Shown here: positions 1 to 13,300 of the stretch, piece by piece
Layout of the letters: every line of letters begins with the position of its first letter
Numbering within the stretch: the stretch's first letter is position 1
NCBI GenBank assembly: GCA_036877525.1
Contig: JAZGTH010000059.1
Span: 7,689,501 to 7,753,500 of the forward strand
From: Chromobotia macracanthus
Taxonomy: Eukaryota; Chordata; Actinopteri; Cypriniformes; Botiidae
DNA length: 64,000 nt
Direction of reading: 5' to 3'
Notes under the pieces: model-generated
The model's input: the letters and a program-made list of their open reading frames with translations, nothing else
Databases searched by the model: none
What the model was told of the DNA's origin: nothing
Translations under genes and position numbers: made by a program

Positions 1-1181
1 GTGCTATTAAGACAGCAAATTGCCTCTTTCTGACTGTGGTATTATTAACAGCATCCAGCTAACCGGAAACGTTCTCAGAATGTTGGCTAAAAGTTCTCTC
101 AAAGTTCTCTCAAAGTTATCAAAAACATTCTTGCAGTACCATTAGTAGAATGTTTTTTCATGTTATATATATCATATATCAAAAATTTCTTTGTAAGCTG
201 CCGTTTTTATTTCTGAAAATAAAAAAGATACTTTTTTACAGTTTAACTTCACCATAATAACCACAGACAGAAGCCCGGGCGACAGCCTTTAGCACAGGGC
301 GCTTTTTTTTAGCAGATCCACATTATTGCCTGAGTCCTGAGTCTCTTAATGGGTTCAGACTGAGTACTGGGCACGAATGAGATCGATAGAAAAATGTGGC
401 AAAAGGCTCGCGCAGGTGTCACAGCAAGGACACGAGGTGGAGGAAGAGAGAGCTGAGCCAAACTAATTGGATGAGCTTGACGATCAGTCACAACCAGCTG
501 TGGGAGTCCACCGAGCGGCTGCTGCTTAAACAGCCTAATGGAGCCCATTAATAAAGACGGAGTGTGTGCCAGGAGCCACGTGCAGCCAGAGACGCGGCTA
601 AACAAGCAGCCGCGGGGAGAACGAGACCAGTGGTAATCTCCAAACTATCAGTTATCTGGTGCTGCTCATTTTGGACAATACAAACGAGAGTCCTCAACAA
701 TAGACTTTAGTTACCACTTGCTAGAATGACTTTAGCAACCGCTCACAACTTTTTTCTAGCTCCTCTGTTGCGTATGAGGTGTGGGGAAGCTTATGACAAA
801 TGTTTTGAAATGCTTTCTCACTTGTACAAGCTTCTGCTATAAATGGAAAAATTGTTAATGAAAGCGTTGTTAAATATAATTAAATATGCTTATTACACAG
901 CATACTTGATTATGACTGGACATTTGTGACATCCCAAGGTAACAGCCACCTAAAACTAATAACACAGAATCACCTGGGTATTGTGAATTATTATCTTACA
1001 AATACTTTAGTTAAATATAAATTAAATATAAATATGCATAATCAATAACATGGTTGAGATTATAATTACATTTAACATATTACCTGATTAAATCAATGAT
1101 AAACAATGAGAAATGAAAATGAGTGTTTGGGAACTGTTGGGAAACTACAGCGAACGTGACAAACCAGGTTGCGGCATTGAC
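1..1181 (-). other. sema5b intron 20, partial
   Basis: Runs off the window's left edge. It holds a truncated CAGCTAAC element (56-190) and AT-rich sequence. I looked on the minus strand for the terminal coding exon (TLNKNN-type start) and did not find it. Confidence 0.75.
56..190 (-). mobile_element. CAGCTAAC-family short element, 5' part
   Basis: Starts CAGCTAACCGGAAACGTTCT and follows the family order (GTTCTCTCAAAG, TTATCAAAAACATT, ATATATCA), then the similarity fades. Confidence 0.8.
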
Positions 1182-1387
1182 CTTGAACTCCATAGGGGTG
1201 TATTTCTCATTCTTTGGTGTGGTGTTGCCCTTGTAGTTGAGGTGGTTTGGAGTGGTGGGGTGGATGACCGCAGACTCCTGCGAGGGCTTGTGAAACCTCT
1301 GGCAGTACACGTACACCAGGAAGGACAGCAGACCAGCGCCCAGGAAGCACGACACGCCAGTGGCTATCAGGTGAAGCAGAGTAAACC
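1182..1387 (-). CDS. sema5b: sema5b exon 20: transmembrane segment and proximal tail
   Basis: 206 bp, phase 1 to 0. GFTLLHLIATGVSCFLGAGL then LSFLVYVYCQRFHKP: a single membrane span at about residues 980-1004. The tail SQESAVIHPTTPNHLNYKGN, TTPKNEKYTPMEFK is diagnostic for 5B. Acceptor TTTCCAG. Donor AAG-GTCAAT is weak but lies exactly where human SEMA5B continues TLNKNN in its next exon, which is not in the window. Confidence 0.94.
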
Positions 1388-4300
1388 CTGGAAAAACCCA
1401 GAGAAACCAAAATTACAGTAGCTGTTTGTCTGTAAATTACTGTAATATGTGTCACTCCCTTCGACTGCATGTGCTTTTGGTTTGAATAATAAGAAATATA
1501 GTCATCCTTGTCAGTGGAATCAGAATGATGGCACCAGCGCATCCCTCATCATTAACTCTACATGTCTGTAACCATCATCCAGCAGAAGACAGGTGCTGGA
1601 GAACGTCTGGCCCAATGATGCTGTGTTGGGGACAGCGCTGTGATTAGCTGGCCGCCGTGATGGACTAGGCATCCTGCCGGCCTGACCCGTAATGAGCGTG
1701 AATTGTTATTGAGCAGAGCGGACGGCGCACTCCCGGCCCGAACTGCTCTAATTGGACAGCGATCACTCAGGAGAGCACCACAGCTGAAGCATGATGGGTA
1801 ATGTGTGCGGCCCATAGCTGGCTTGGGCTGCCACCTGGAGGAACACCAAACTGGCACAGCGGTACCATCTCTGGGGTCAGCTAGTGCCCAGATCTGCAAC
1901 CCTAAAATACTCCATTGTGCCCCCTCGAGTTTGGGATGAAAGGAGCTGACGTGAAACATGACACACAAGCAGCACAACGCCACATGTCTGCATACAATCA
2001 TGAGAGCGCATGCGGACATGCATCTGCCGTCAACATGCTACAAACACACTGGGGTTTCATCAGAAGGGAAGGCAGCTGCAGAAGCACTTACCACCACACT
2101 GCTGGTCTTTTTCATAGCTGGAAGCTGGAAGAATGGCTGTGAACAGAAGAGGAGATGCACAGTTATTAGGTGTTTACACATGAGACATTTCCAGCTCACA
2201 ATGTCAGGTTGTAAGAATGTTTCCCTAATGTTTCAATTAAGTAACCAAAATGTTAAAAGTATTTAGAAAAATCTAGGAAAGTTCAAGACATTCAGTTTAA
2301 TAGACATTGTGTCAACATTATTGTTTGGTTTTAAGAACGTTATTTAAATTTGTATTATAATTTTTTATTTCTGTTATTTATTTTTTCTATATATTTCTTT
2401 TATTTCTTTTCCAAATGTTCTACTGATAACTAGAATGTTTTTGATATATAGGATATTTAACATTTAACAACGTTCTGCTAACATTACTGCACTGTGTCTA
2501 AAGCATGTTTACATAGACCAATAATTTGACAATATCACAGGCCGACGGGTCCGGTGCAAACAGCCGCTCACACGCCGCCTTGGCTCTATTTTGTTGATTA
2601 ACAGCCAAAACAATCAATCTCATTCCATCTTATTCCACTCTGCTCTCTCTCTCTTTTCAAAGGCAACCTTCCTGGAACTTGGGCGATTCAAAGAGCCATA
2701 GATCAGAGCAGCGAGGAGAGAGCCTCCTGTTTTATACCTCGGGCATCTGCAGGGCTGCAGTGATAAAGTACAGGAAATCACATCAAAGACTGTCAAGTTG
2801 AGTCGCATGAAAGAGATGAAATTATTACCGCCTTGCTACTGTGAAGAACTCCAAAACGCCAAGTACTCGAGATTTAACGTCTTATGAATTAATGCTCATA
2901 TCGATGATTCATAAAACAATTGAAAGCTGTTTGGCAAAATGCATCCCAAACTTGCTTTAAACACTTTTGATCAACCATTTTGCATGATGAAGAAACAGAA
3001 TTTTTCGCAGCTGAACTTTATTCTAAGGTGATCCATCACCCGGATTCACACTTTTAAAGCTCTGTATCAAATCTCTACTAAGAGCAGAGATGGATGAGAA
3101 AGGGGGCAAATGTTTTGATGGAGATGCGCTCTTCTCCTTGATCTCCTCAACATCTAAGACACAGCAGATTTTGGAACCTGTTTCCCAAAACTGGAGAGGA
3201 ATTGAATGTGAGGTTGGCTTGTGGCGTAACATTAATATTAATTAGAGCGCCCGAGTCACTTGGTATTCCGCTCTGATAACTCATGTTCTCGCAGGCTGGG
3301 AGCGTTTAGTTCTTCACTTTAAACACTTCCACTCCACCAGCCAGAGTAATGCATAAGCACAAGTAAACATATTACATCTAATCTATTAAAAACAACAGCG
3401 GATTTGACAGGGTTTAAAGGTGCATGTTTATTTAATGAGAGTAACATTGCAATTGGGAAAAGCTTTGCTTTGTAATGGAATAGTCAGACAGGGTGTGAAT
3501 ATGCGTGTGTATGTGCATATTATACTTAATCAAAATTAAAATGTATGTAGCCAAAATTTGAAATTGAAAACGTGAATATTTATGAATCTAAACATGTAAA
3601 AGGGAATTAAGCCATTGCTTCGATTAAATATTGTTATTAATAAAATGTGTAGTTTTATGACATTTAAAACACGACACAATTTGCTCTGACACATAACATA
3701 TTCTAGAAAATATAACTTGTTGAAAATCTACCGTCTTTATATTTGACTCTTGTGTGAATATATACTAGTGTAGTTATTTAAACCTTGTGACAATGTCTCG
3801 TGTGACAACTAGCCCCATCTCTCCTACATAGCTCTCTCTCACCTGGGATCTCATTGCAGTCTCTGTGCTGGGTGCTGTTTCCCACACACGGCGTGGATTG
3901 AGCACCGCATACTCGACTGCGCAGCTGCAGTCCTGAGTTGTCACATTCAGACCACTCCGACCAGGCCATCCACCCACCTGCACACAAAAATGGTCACCAA
4001 CACTGCCCGTAAATGACCAGATCACCCTCCTCTCAGTTTAAAAAACAATCTAACCAGAGTGACTCGATGGCCACCCACACACATGAAACACCGCCAAAGT
4101 CACACAGGAACGTAATAATAATCACAGCTTCACTGAGGCGGCACTTTCAGAGCAGTCGTACCAAGAATGTGACTTAGAGGAAACTTTGATTCAAAATTTA
4201 TTTTGTTTGCTCAAAAAATCCAGTCTACAAATATACACATTCCTTTTATGTTTCAGCTTTTAAAATGTTTGTCAAGACTATTCGCAGTTTTATAATTCTC

Positions 4301-7300
4301 TCAGAGCCAAGCAAGAATTTGTCATTCATGATGATGAGGACAGGGACTGAATGTTTGAATCAGGAATCTAAAAGATTTTAATATCAGTAGTAACTAGATC
4401 CAGTGCATATCCTGTCATCTCTCCATCGGCGCACCAATAAAATTAAACAGCCCAGCTGAAGGCTAAATCTGTCTTCATACGTAAGAACATTTCCCTAATG
4501 CTTCCATTAAGTAACAAAAAATTAAAATGTTGTTTTGAATGTTCTATAAACATTTTTTAGACAATTTATTGAAGTTACTGCTTTGTGATAAGAACATAAA
4601 ATATCTTTTAATTCTTTAACATTTTTAAAACATTCCACTAACCATTTGAAGAATAACATTTTTGATATGTATGATATATAACGTTCAAAAAGCAGTCTAC
4701 TAATGTAACTGCAAGAATGTTTTTTGATAACTTTGAGAGAAAGTTAGCCAACATTATGAGAACATTTCCTGTCTACATCTGGTCTATGTTAACTTTGGCT
4801 CAGCCAGTAGCTTTATTTCTTAAAATTTCATTTGGTTCTGCTAGTGGTGCAGAAATGATACACTTCACCTTTAATACGCTGTCTGCTTTGTATCTGCCCT
4901 CCACTATCTTCAATTATTCATCACCGACGAGCGCCGCCTGACAAGGTCATTTGATGAGGGTTTGTGGGCAAGTTACAGGGATCTTGGAGATTACATCTCT
5001 GTTCCAAAACATAATAAGATGTCTTACTCCCTACACAGGCAGCTGCCTTTTAAGGTGGCATCTTAATTGATACTGAAGCTCAGTTTCTACTGAACTGCAA
5101 CTCGCTATATAGGCAGCAGCAGAAAGCATCTTGTCACAATGCATTCTGGGATTGCTACTTTAGATTCTGTCCGGAAGGTATCTTAGAGGCAGTTCTCTCA
5201 AAGTTATCAAACAATGTTCTTGCAGTAACTTTTAGTAATACCTTGAATGGTATACATCATATATCAAAACGTTATTCTTATGTTGTTAGTGGAACATTTT
5301 AAAAACAATGCAAAGTTAAAAACGCTTGAATGACATTCTCATAACCAAGCGATAACATTAATATAGAGTACTAAAAACTGGACGTTCTGAACGTTCCCAG
5401 AACTTTCAAAATAACATTTGAAATGTTTTTGTTTCTTAATGGGAACGTTGGGGAAATTCTCATATAAAATAAATTGTTCGTTGGGATCATTTTGCTGACT
5501 ACCTGCTGGAACAGCCTTCATGTCAGAACCATTTCAACAATGATTTAAAAGATTTTTAGCCAGGCAGCTAGCTTTTAAAACAAAAAAGTTATTTTACGTA
5601 AAGAGTCAAGTGAAAAAATATTCTAGAAGAAACTTTTAGCGCAACTTCATTTTCTTTTGACTGATAACAGAACCGGTTTTAGAGTAAACAGCTTGCATTA
5701 AGGCTTTATATGAGACTCTTGAACAAAGTAACAGATGCATGCATTCAGTAATGATCTCAGTGAAAAACAAGCAGTCAGGGTCAAACGGGAATAGCGCATT
5801 TGTTAAAGGTACAGGAGCTTTTTTTGACGAAAAATATCAAATCACACATGATTCAAATGTGCCAAATTGATAAATATTTAGGTTTTCCTAAAAGGGAGAG
5901 ACAATGGTTGTGTACTACAAACAACAGAATGTGACAAAGTCTGTTTCCACACAGCGCACTCCCATAAGCATACGGCACCATCTGTAGCCTGGAGGACCCT
6001 AGGAGCCATCTCCCACTCTGAACAATGTGTTTCTGGAGTAAAGACAGGGTGACTGACAGGTCTGAAGCCAGGCTTTAAAAGCAGTGATGATCAGTCAGGC
6101 TAAAATAAACGTCTCAACCAGAGTACGTGAGCAGTGTGGAGCAGAAGCGGGATTGCAAATCACCGCCTGCAGCAGGAATTTTTATTGAAAGTCGGAGTGT
6201 TTGTTTTCTCTCACAATACTGCTTCATTATGAGCATAACATGTTAATGGTCCCTACCAGACTGTACAGTTTAAACAGCTGTAAATTAAAGAAAGATGGAG
6301 TTTGTAAAATACTATTGGAAAGGTGATCAAAAACACAAAAAGGTTTTGTGAGAAAATGTGAGAAACAAGGAGAGAGGGTGAATGACGATCAAAGACCAGT
6401 GGTGGAAAAAATACATGTTGAGAAAATATGACTTATTCTTTTAAACATGCAGAAAAAATACGGTAAAGTGGTGATACATTTCTCATATTCCAGATGAAAA
6501 ATGGAAATTCGGAATAATCATATCATCAAGCTAATAGAAAGTGTATGGAAATTATACAAACATGATTTTACTTCATCTTTAGTAATTAAAAAAACATTGA
6601 GAAAACTTTACAGTTGGGTGGTATGATGCAAATTGTGTCATGGATCAATCTCTGAGTGTTTTCTCTCAACAGTTAGCATGGAGCAAGTGGGAAATGAAAA
6701 CCCGGAGTTACTTTGAGCAGAGAGAGGAAATAACTATCACTCCACTTGCTGTGCATACTCTGGCCAAAACAGTGTTAAAACATTTGTGGTTAATGTTTGG
6801 TGGTAATGACAAGCGACACAGTGAGAACCAACTGTATCTTGTGCATACAGACAGAGGTATGTTTGATCTCTGTTTGGACGGCATTGTAAATCTCTTTTGG
6901 ACCATATTTTAAAGTGATACAACACTTAAAAATATTATCATTCATGGTCCTGGATTTGAGCTGATCTTACCATCACAGGTGAACGTGTTGCAAAGTGCCT
7001 CCTCTGTATGCAGACCGATGCAGATGTCCCCTCCATTGGCAGGGGCGGGGCTCGTGCATGTGCGCGTTCGTTGGTAGTGCCCACCTCCACAGGGCACTGA
7101 ACACTGTGACCATGACGACCAACACGACCAGGCGCCGTTAACTGCACAGACCAAACACGCACGAACAAATACGACATACAAAGACAAACACAAAACAATC
7201 AGGCAAGCAGGGGGACACAATCATACAAGCATCAGATAAGCGGACATAAACGCAGCCCAAACACAAAAGACAGAGGGGATGCAAACACGACAAATAAATA

Positions 7301-10300
7301 CAAACACGAAACGTCCATCAAACAGGCAAACGCACAGCAGCAACGAGGCAAGCGGACATCTGTTATGGGATGTGATCCAGACATTTCCTGTTCAGGACAA
7401 GAGGAAATGTCGCTCTGAGTTTAAACAGCTTTATTTGACCCACATGGCTCCTCCTCCTAACACCTGAGACTTGTCATTACAGCAACCACATGATGTTTAT
7501 TCTGCTGGAAAATCCCACCTAACAATTTTAGGCTGTAAGAACGTTTCCACAAGGTTTCCATTAAGTAACAAAAACGTTAAAATGTTACTTTGAATGTTCT
7601 AGAAAAACACAGCTTCCTGTTCATGCAGGATTTTCCAGCAGAATAAATTGACCAGCATACACGGCTTTATTCTTGTGGAATTTTCTTCTCTCAGTAACCT
7701 GCCTCATCAGACTGATGGAGGAGAGGGTTAGCAGTGGCTCCTTTTCACTGCTTTGAAAAGCAGTGTTTAACTTCAGTGGATTAGCATGTGTGTGCCGGGG
7801 CACGACTGAAGTGTGAAGGCAGACCAATCACAATCACAACGAGTCCGGCAAGAAGTCGGGTGGCGGGCTGGAGTGCAAGTCTGGGGTCAAAACGATGATT
7901 AAACGGTTGCAGATATGTAGCTGATATAAAAGCTGTGTTTTAATCTATGTCCCCTACCCTTTCCCCTTCTGCACCACTATTTCAATCTAATTCTCTCTTT
8001 TTGCCTGAGTGGAAAACAGCAAAGCAATTGCTTTGGGTGAAGGCAATTTGTTACACTCACAAAGAGCTGAGATTGGAACAATGCATTGGCAAGTGACTGT
8101 CAATATGCCTACAGAAACATGTCAACCTTTTGCTGAGAATGACGGGTCAGAGATGGGCATATGTCTCTTAAAGGTGTAGCGTGTCATTTTGTCAACATTA
8201 CAACACTTTCAAATGTGCAGAGACAAGTGTAAATAAACCATACGTCATCTTCATATAACCAAAGAGCACACTTCTAAAACGTTATCCGTTTCCCAGGAAA
8301 TGTCAGTTTGGCTTCATTTGACTTCACATACATAATGAAAGGTTGGTGAAGTAACCCGCAATTTTATGTTTCAAACAGAGCGGGCGTTAAAGAGACGAAA
8401 GTTGCGTATTGCAGCTTTAAGTATTTGTTTAAACAGCGCAGATTTTTACAGGCAAGCAATAGTCACATTTTCTTTGAATGTTTCTTTGATATGTAAACAA
8501 AAAGAGTGATTCTATTTAGTGCCTCTCCATTACACTCTTTACGTTTAAAAGTAGATAAACTGCAATTCAACAGACACCTGGCACTAACTAGAAATACCAT
8601 TTAAGAAATCTTGTTATTTCTGAAACAGGAAAGTGTATCCAATTCAACCTTGAGATCACATTTGTTTGGAATTATGGTGAAACCTCTTGATTTGAACACA
8701 GCAGGTCCCCGAGGGGCTTCTCAGCTTTCCATTAGCTAATGAAATCAGTAATACACTTCACACACTCACACACTAATGGAAGCAGTGGCTTTCCTATCAC
8801 GATGAGCAGCTTGATTATGACCATATGGGGGTGTGTGCCAGTCTATTCAGCCGTATATTGAGTGCATGTGTTCCTTTATGAGACTGTGTTTGTGAGTCTG
8901 AGTGTGTCTGTGTGTGTTACCTGGACAGGGCTGTGGGTTGCAGTCCTGATATTCCACCGGAGAGCCCCGGCAGGAAGTGGGAGCGCTTTTGCCCTCTGTG
9001 CTGGTGCAGGTGCGTTTTCGAGTTCGGTAGCCTTTGGCACACTCTTGTGTACAGGCTGACCACGTCTCCCATGATGACCAGCCAGATCCCGTCAATCGTA
9101 CTCCGGGTGCCCGGAGAAGCTCCTCAATTAATGCTGTAAAAACACACATTGCATAAAACGTATATTCATATTTGCGTTCAATTATTTTTATTATCAAACA
9201 ATTATCACAGTAGCAGTGGCATAAATCACAAAAAACTGCAATAATACCATATATTCTAAATATTTATCTGTTTTTCTTAATAAAAACTGTTTTTCCTTAT
9301 GGCTCTACTGTCTGTAACAATATGTATTTACTGTAAAGCTGTTTACCTTTTCAACAATGCAAAATTGTTAAAATTGCTATAGAACTAAATTTGAGGTGGA
9401 CTGAACTTGAATTCACAAAAAAGCAATTTCTGCAAAGTTGATTATCTGCCGGTCTATTACTGAAAATGTGAACAGAGACAGATAAAACCGCTCCTGAATG
9501 GCACATAAAGACCTGTGACTGGTCATTATACACACAAGTTTTCCAATGTCTGGCTACTACTATGATCCTGCAGATAACACAAATATGTTACTTGAGTTTA
9601 CATGGATTACTTTGATTACAGCATTTAACAGAACCTGTAACCCACTGAAATAACATCTAGTCATTAAAAGCAGATACTTGATGAACTGATGACGGTCAGT
9701 CATCAGTTCATCAAGTGATGAACTTCATCAAGTGATGAATCAAGTGATGAACTGATCAGTTCATCACATCATAGTTCATCAGTTCCCAGCCCATATCTAA
9801 ACATCAATGCATAAAGCCACTTTAAATGTATATTTTGTTTTTACATTGTCCAGCCCATCTTGCACACACTGCATGTGACTTACGTTTCATCATTAGCGAA
9901 TTATGCACAGACTGAGCGCATACAGGTCAAAAAATGAATTGTGCACTGGTCTTAATACATTCACAACACAGACTTCCAGGGTGACATCCATAATCTATCA
10001 TATCATAATTTTTGTGCTATTTCTGCTGCCCAATGACACCGTTAGCCTTTAATTTATTAGTGTGTCATTTCAAAGAGTGGCTTTTTCCTGATAATTCAAG
10101 GTTAGTTAAGACACCACATCTCGAAGTGTTTTACAGCTTCTCTGACAGAACATTCTGGTCTGCAACCTGCACAAGGTGAATTGTGACACTCTGTTGCCCC
10201 TAATGCATTCAGTCTGCATCAAACGACTGACCTCCTCAGGAAGTTACAGTTAATCAGTGTGACTGCTGACACGCGTAAAGTCTCCATGTCCTGAACGCTG

Positions 10301-13300
10301 ACCCTAAACTGACATCAGGTCAGCGGTTTCAGCTAAAACCAGACATACATTCACACACACACACACACACACGTTTACTTATCTGTCTAAACAGGGTCAT
10401 TCTATAGACTTCTATTGTTTTAATACACAGCTAGTTGTAAACACTATAAACTAACCCTAACCCACAACTAACTGTAACAGAAAACTTTCAGCATTTTTAC
10501 AATTTTACAAAAACTTTTTTTACTATATTTTATAGCATTTTTACAAATAAGGATGTCCCCAAAAGGAGGTTTTGCCAGGTTTGCTGACTTTTGGATACAC
10601 ATTTGTCCCCAATATTAGGTTAAGTAAACACACACACACACATTCTGAGATGCTTTAGAATAACTTCCTCTCAGAAGACATTGACTAATGAAAACTGAGC
10701 ATTTCAGGCCAGGAAATGGAAGCCATGGCCAACACTCGCACAACACTTTATATTCTGCTGAAGTCAGGTCTGTGAGCGGCTTATGCTCTCAGGCACCTGA
10801 GGTATTAGCACTTTAGCACTCAGCCGCAGTGCTGTTTGAATTGCTTTTGTAGAAAGTCCGTCTCCAGAGATTCGGCATAAAGAGTCACTACTTACAATAA
10901 TGTTTCTATATGCCCCCTTTCCTCACGCTCTTCTTGGGTCTCGCTTAAGAGAGCGTTGCATCTTCTAATGAATGAGTAACTGACTAGTTAAGCACCAGTT
11001 TGTCGACTAGTAAACACTGTTTGACTATGTAAATTGATTTGCTTTTAATATTCTGATGGATGCTTCGGGTGAGTGCATTTTTTTATTTTTTCGTTTTATT
11101 TCATACAATATTGTTTAATTAAAAACGCATATGTTGTTGGAATTGGCTGATTTTGAAACCGTTTTTGGCAGTGTAACATTTGTGATAAAATAAATTTCAC
11201 ATGTGTTCTTTTAAATTGTCATTTCAATGTAATAAATTTTTATTTTTATGCATGACTGTGTGACCACCGTTTCTACACTCACAGTCTGTTTCGCAGGTGA
11301 CGGTGCCGTCGTTGGGGCAGTAGCGTGTCTCCACCTTGCGTTTGCCCAGCTGCAGCTCATGGGGATCAGCCAGCTGTGCCCTGCAGATGTAACGCACCCT
11401 CTGCTCCTGGCGTGCCCCGCCCTGAGTTATATTCACTGGAACCCAGGGCGTCCATGGGGTGTTCCGCCGCACCTCCGGGCACGATTCCAGGTTACATGCC
11501 TGGTACTCCTGCAGTGAGATGACATGAACAGACACACTGATGACATCACCCGGTCGCTTTTCCTCATCCATCATGCCGGTGAAGGACAGACACTTCACTC
11601 TAAGACACACATGATACTCCACAGCCCGGCATTCATGAGCCGTTGCCACGAACTGTTAATAAAATTTAATGGCTCTTTCCTAGACACCCCAGGGGGTGTT
11701 ACAGATCTTCGCGAGGAGCGTTAATTTGAGTCCTGATTAAGTCGATTAAATCTGAATTAATTGAGGCTCTTAAGAGAGTCAGAGAGTGACTTTGAGAGAC
11801 AAAAATCGGTTAAATTTAAAACATGTGCACAGGAGCATCTTCACGAAAACTAAATGCTGTTTTAACTGATTTGTCTTGATTCGACTCCTCTTAACTGAGT
11901 AATCCTTTTTGTTTTATAAAAAGATGCATTACAGCACATAGTTTTAAAATACAGGGTGACAATGATCATATTTTCATGGGACAGGGGTTTGATTCACTTG
12001 GAATGCATGTACTGTACTAATGCAATATACGTCCAGAATGCACCGCAAGTTGCTTTCGATAAAAGCATCTGCCATATACCATAAACGTGAATGTAAACAA
12101 ACAGTAAATGTTGGCTTCTATTAGAACCTACAGTGAGATTTATTCAGTCCACTCAGTCTAGTCTGAGAAGTGTGCTTGAAACACCAATGAGACGTTTTTA
12201 CACTGTTATCACAGACCAGCAGGAGGCTGCATGGTTTCAGGTGTACATACCAGCGCGCAACCTGGACAGCTGTTTCCATTCTCGCAGTTCCTGGAGCGGG
12301 AGTGTACTCCTCCTCCACACTCTGCGCTGCACTTGGACCAGGGCAGCCATGATGACCAGAAGACGGGCTGCGGGCACGACACCTTCTCATTGCAGAACCT
12401 GCGCAGCATATAGAAAACACTTCAGGATATCAGGAGCTCAGGGGGGTGTGCTCTCAGTTAGATAAAACACAGCAGGAGTGTGAACTTAAAACGGGTCATA
12501 ACATGAGAAATCATTTTTGCCTTGACCTTTTGGAAAAAAACACTTCCAGTTTAAAGCTGCTACAGTTACTGAGCAAGTACGTAACAGATCAGTGTACCCT
12601 GATTCACAATAATAATATAATATATATAATGATTTATAATTTAAGCTGTTGGGGCTGATTTCCAAGGAAATGTCAGTTTGGCTTCATTCGACTTTACCAT
12701 ACGTAAAGAAAAGTTTCAAACAGAGATGGTTACAGAGAGACAAAGTTACAGATAAAGGCTCTGTAACAGAGTTAAAAAAATAATCACATGAATTATAATT
12801 ATTTACAATAATTATATTACTATTTTTACTACTTCTAACATAAAAGCTTTAATTAACCTTTAAAAGGCTTCAGAGAAAAATGTATGATATACCCAGTTTT
12901 AAAGGAAATGGTTCATCTTCCGTGACACATTATCATGTGAATGCAGATAAAGGCTAATTTGAGTTTCTGTAATTATGTTTTATTATATCATGTAATCTGT
13001 ATGGAACACCTAAAGGATGTCTAATTAATATAATGACAGCTTTCTGATTCTCCCATTTAGATGTGCAGGGGATGGTTTTTGATACCTCTGTTCTCTACTC
13101 TGCCCCACACACACACGACCGCCGTGTCTGGGCGAAGGATTGTTACAGGAGCGCTGGCGAACTTCAAACCCAATCTCGCAGCTCGTGCTGCACTGGCCCC
13201 ATGACGACCAGGGCGTCCATCCTCCATTCCTGCAGAAAAAACAGCAAAGGTCAGCGAAGCTCAGCTGCAGTCATTCGGGATACAGTAATACTGTTTTTAC

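Larger units (their letters stand above)
3978..6970 (-). other. sema5b intron 17
   Basis: 3.0 kb. Two CAGCTAAC elements (4480-4782 forward, 5190-5466 reverse) face each other about 0.4 kb apart. Nothing recognised elsewhere. Confidence 0.85.
7142..8920 (-). other. sema5b intron 16
   Basis: 1.8 kb. One CAGCTAAC fragment (7515-7605) and one GCTGCAAT-family element (8168-8421). Nothing else recognised. Confidence 0.85.
9134..11282 (-). other. sema5b intron 15
   Basis: 2.1 kb. Contains the palindrome cluster at 9676-9785, a (CA)n tract and a dispersed fish repeat with a telomere-like motif (10352-10640). Confidence 0.85.

Noticed and set aside
1207..1542. 111-codon open frame on the minus strand
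   Set aside because: Out-of-frame shadow of exon 20; the true frame gives the membrane segment and the 5B tail.
2092..2127. Shorter exon 19 using the internal TTCCAG acceptor
   Set aside because: It would delete the conserved ILP and lacks support beyond an AG; the upstream TTCACAG acceptor gives the full human-like segment.
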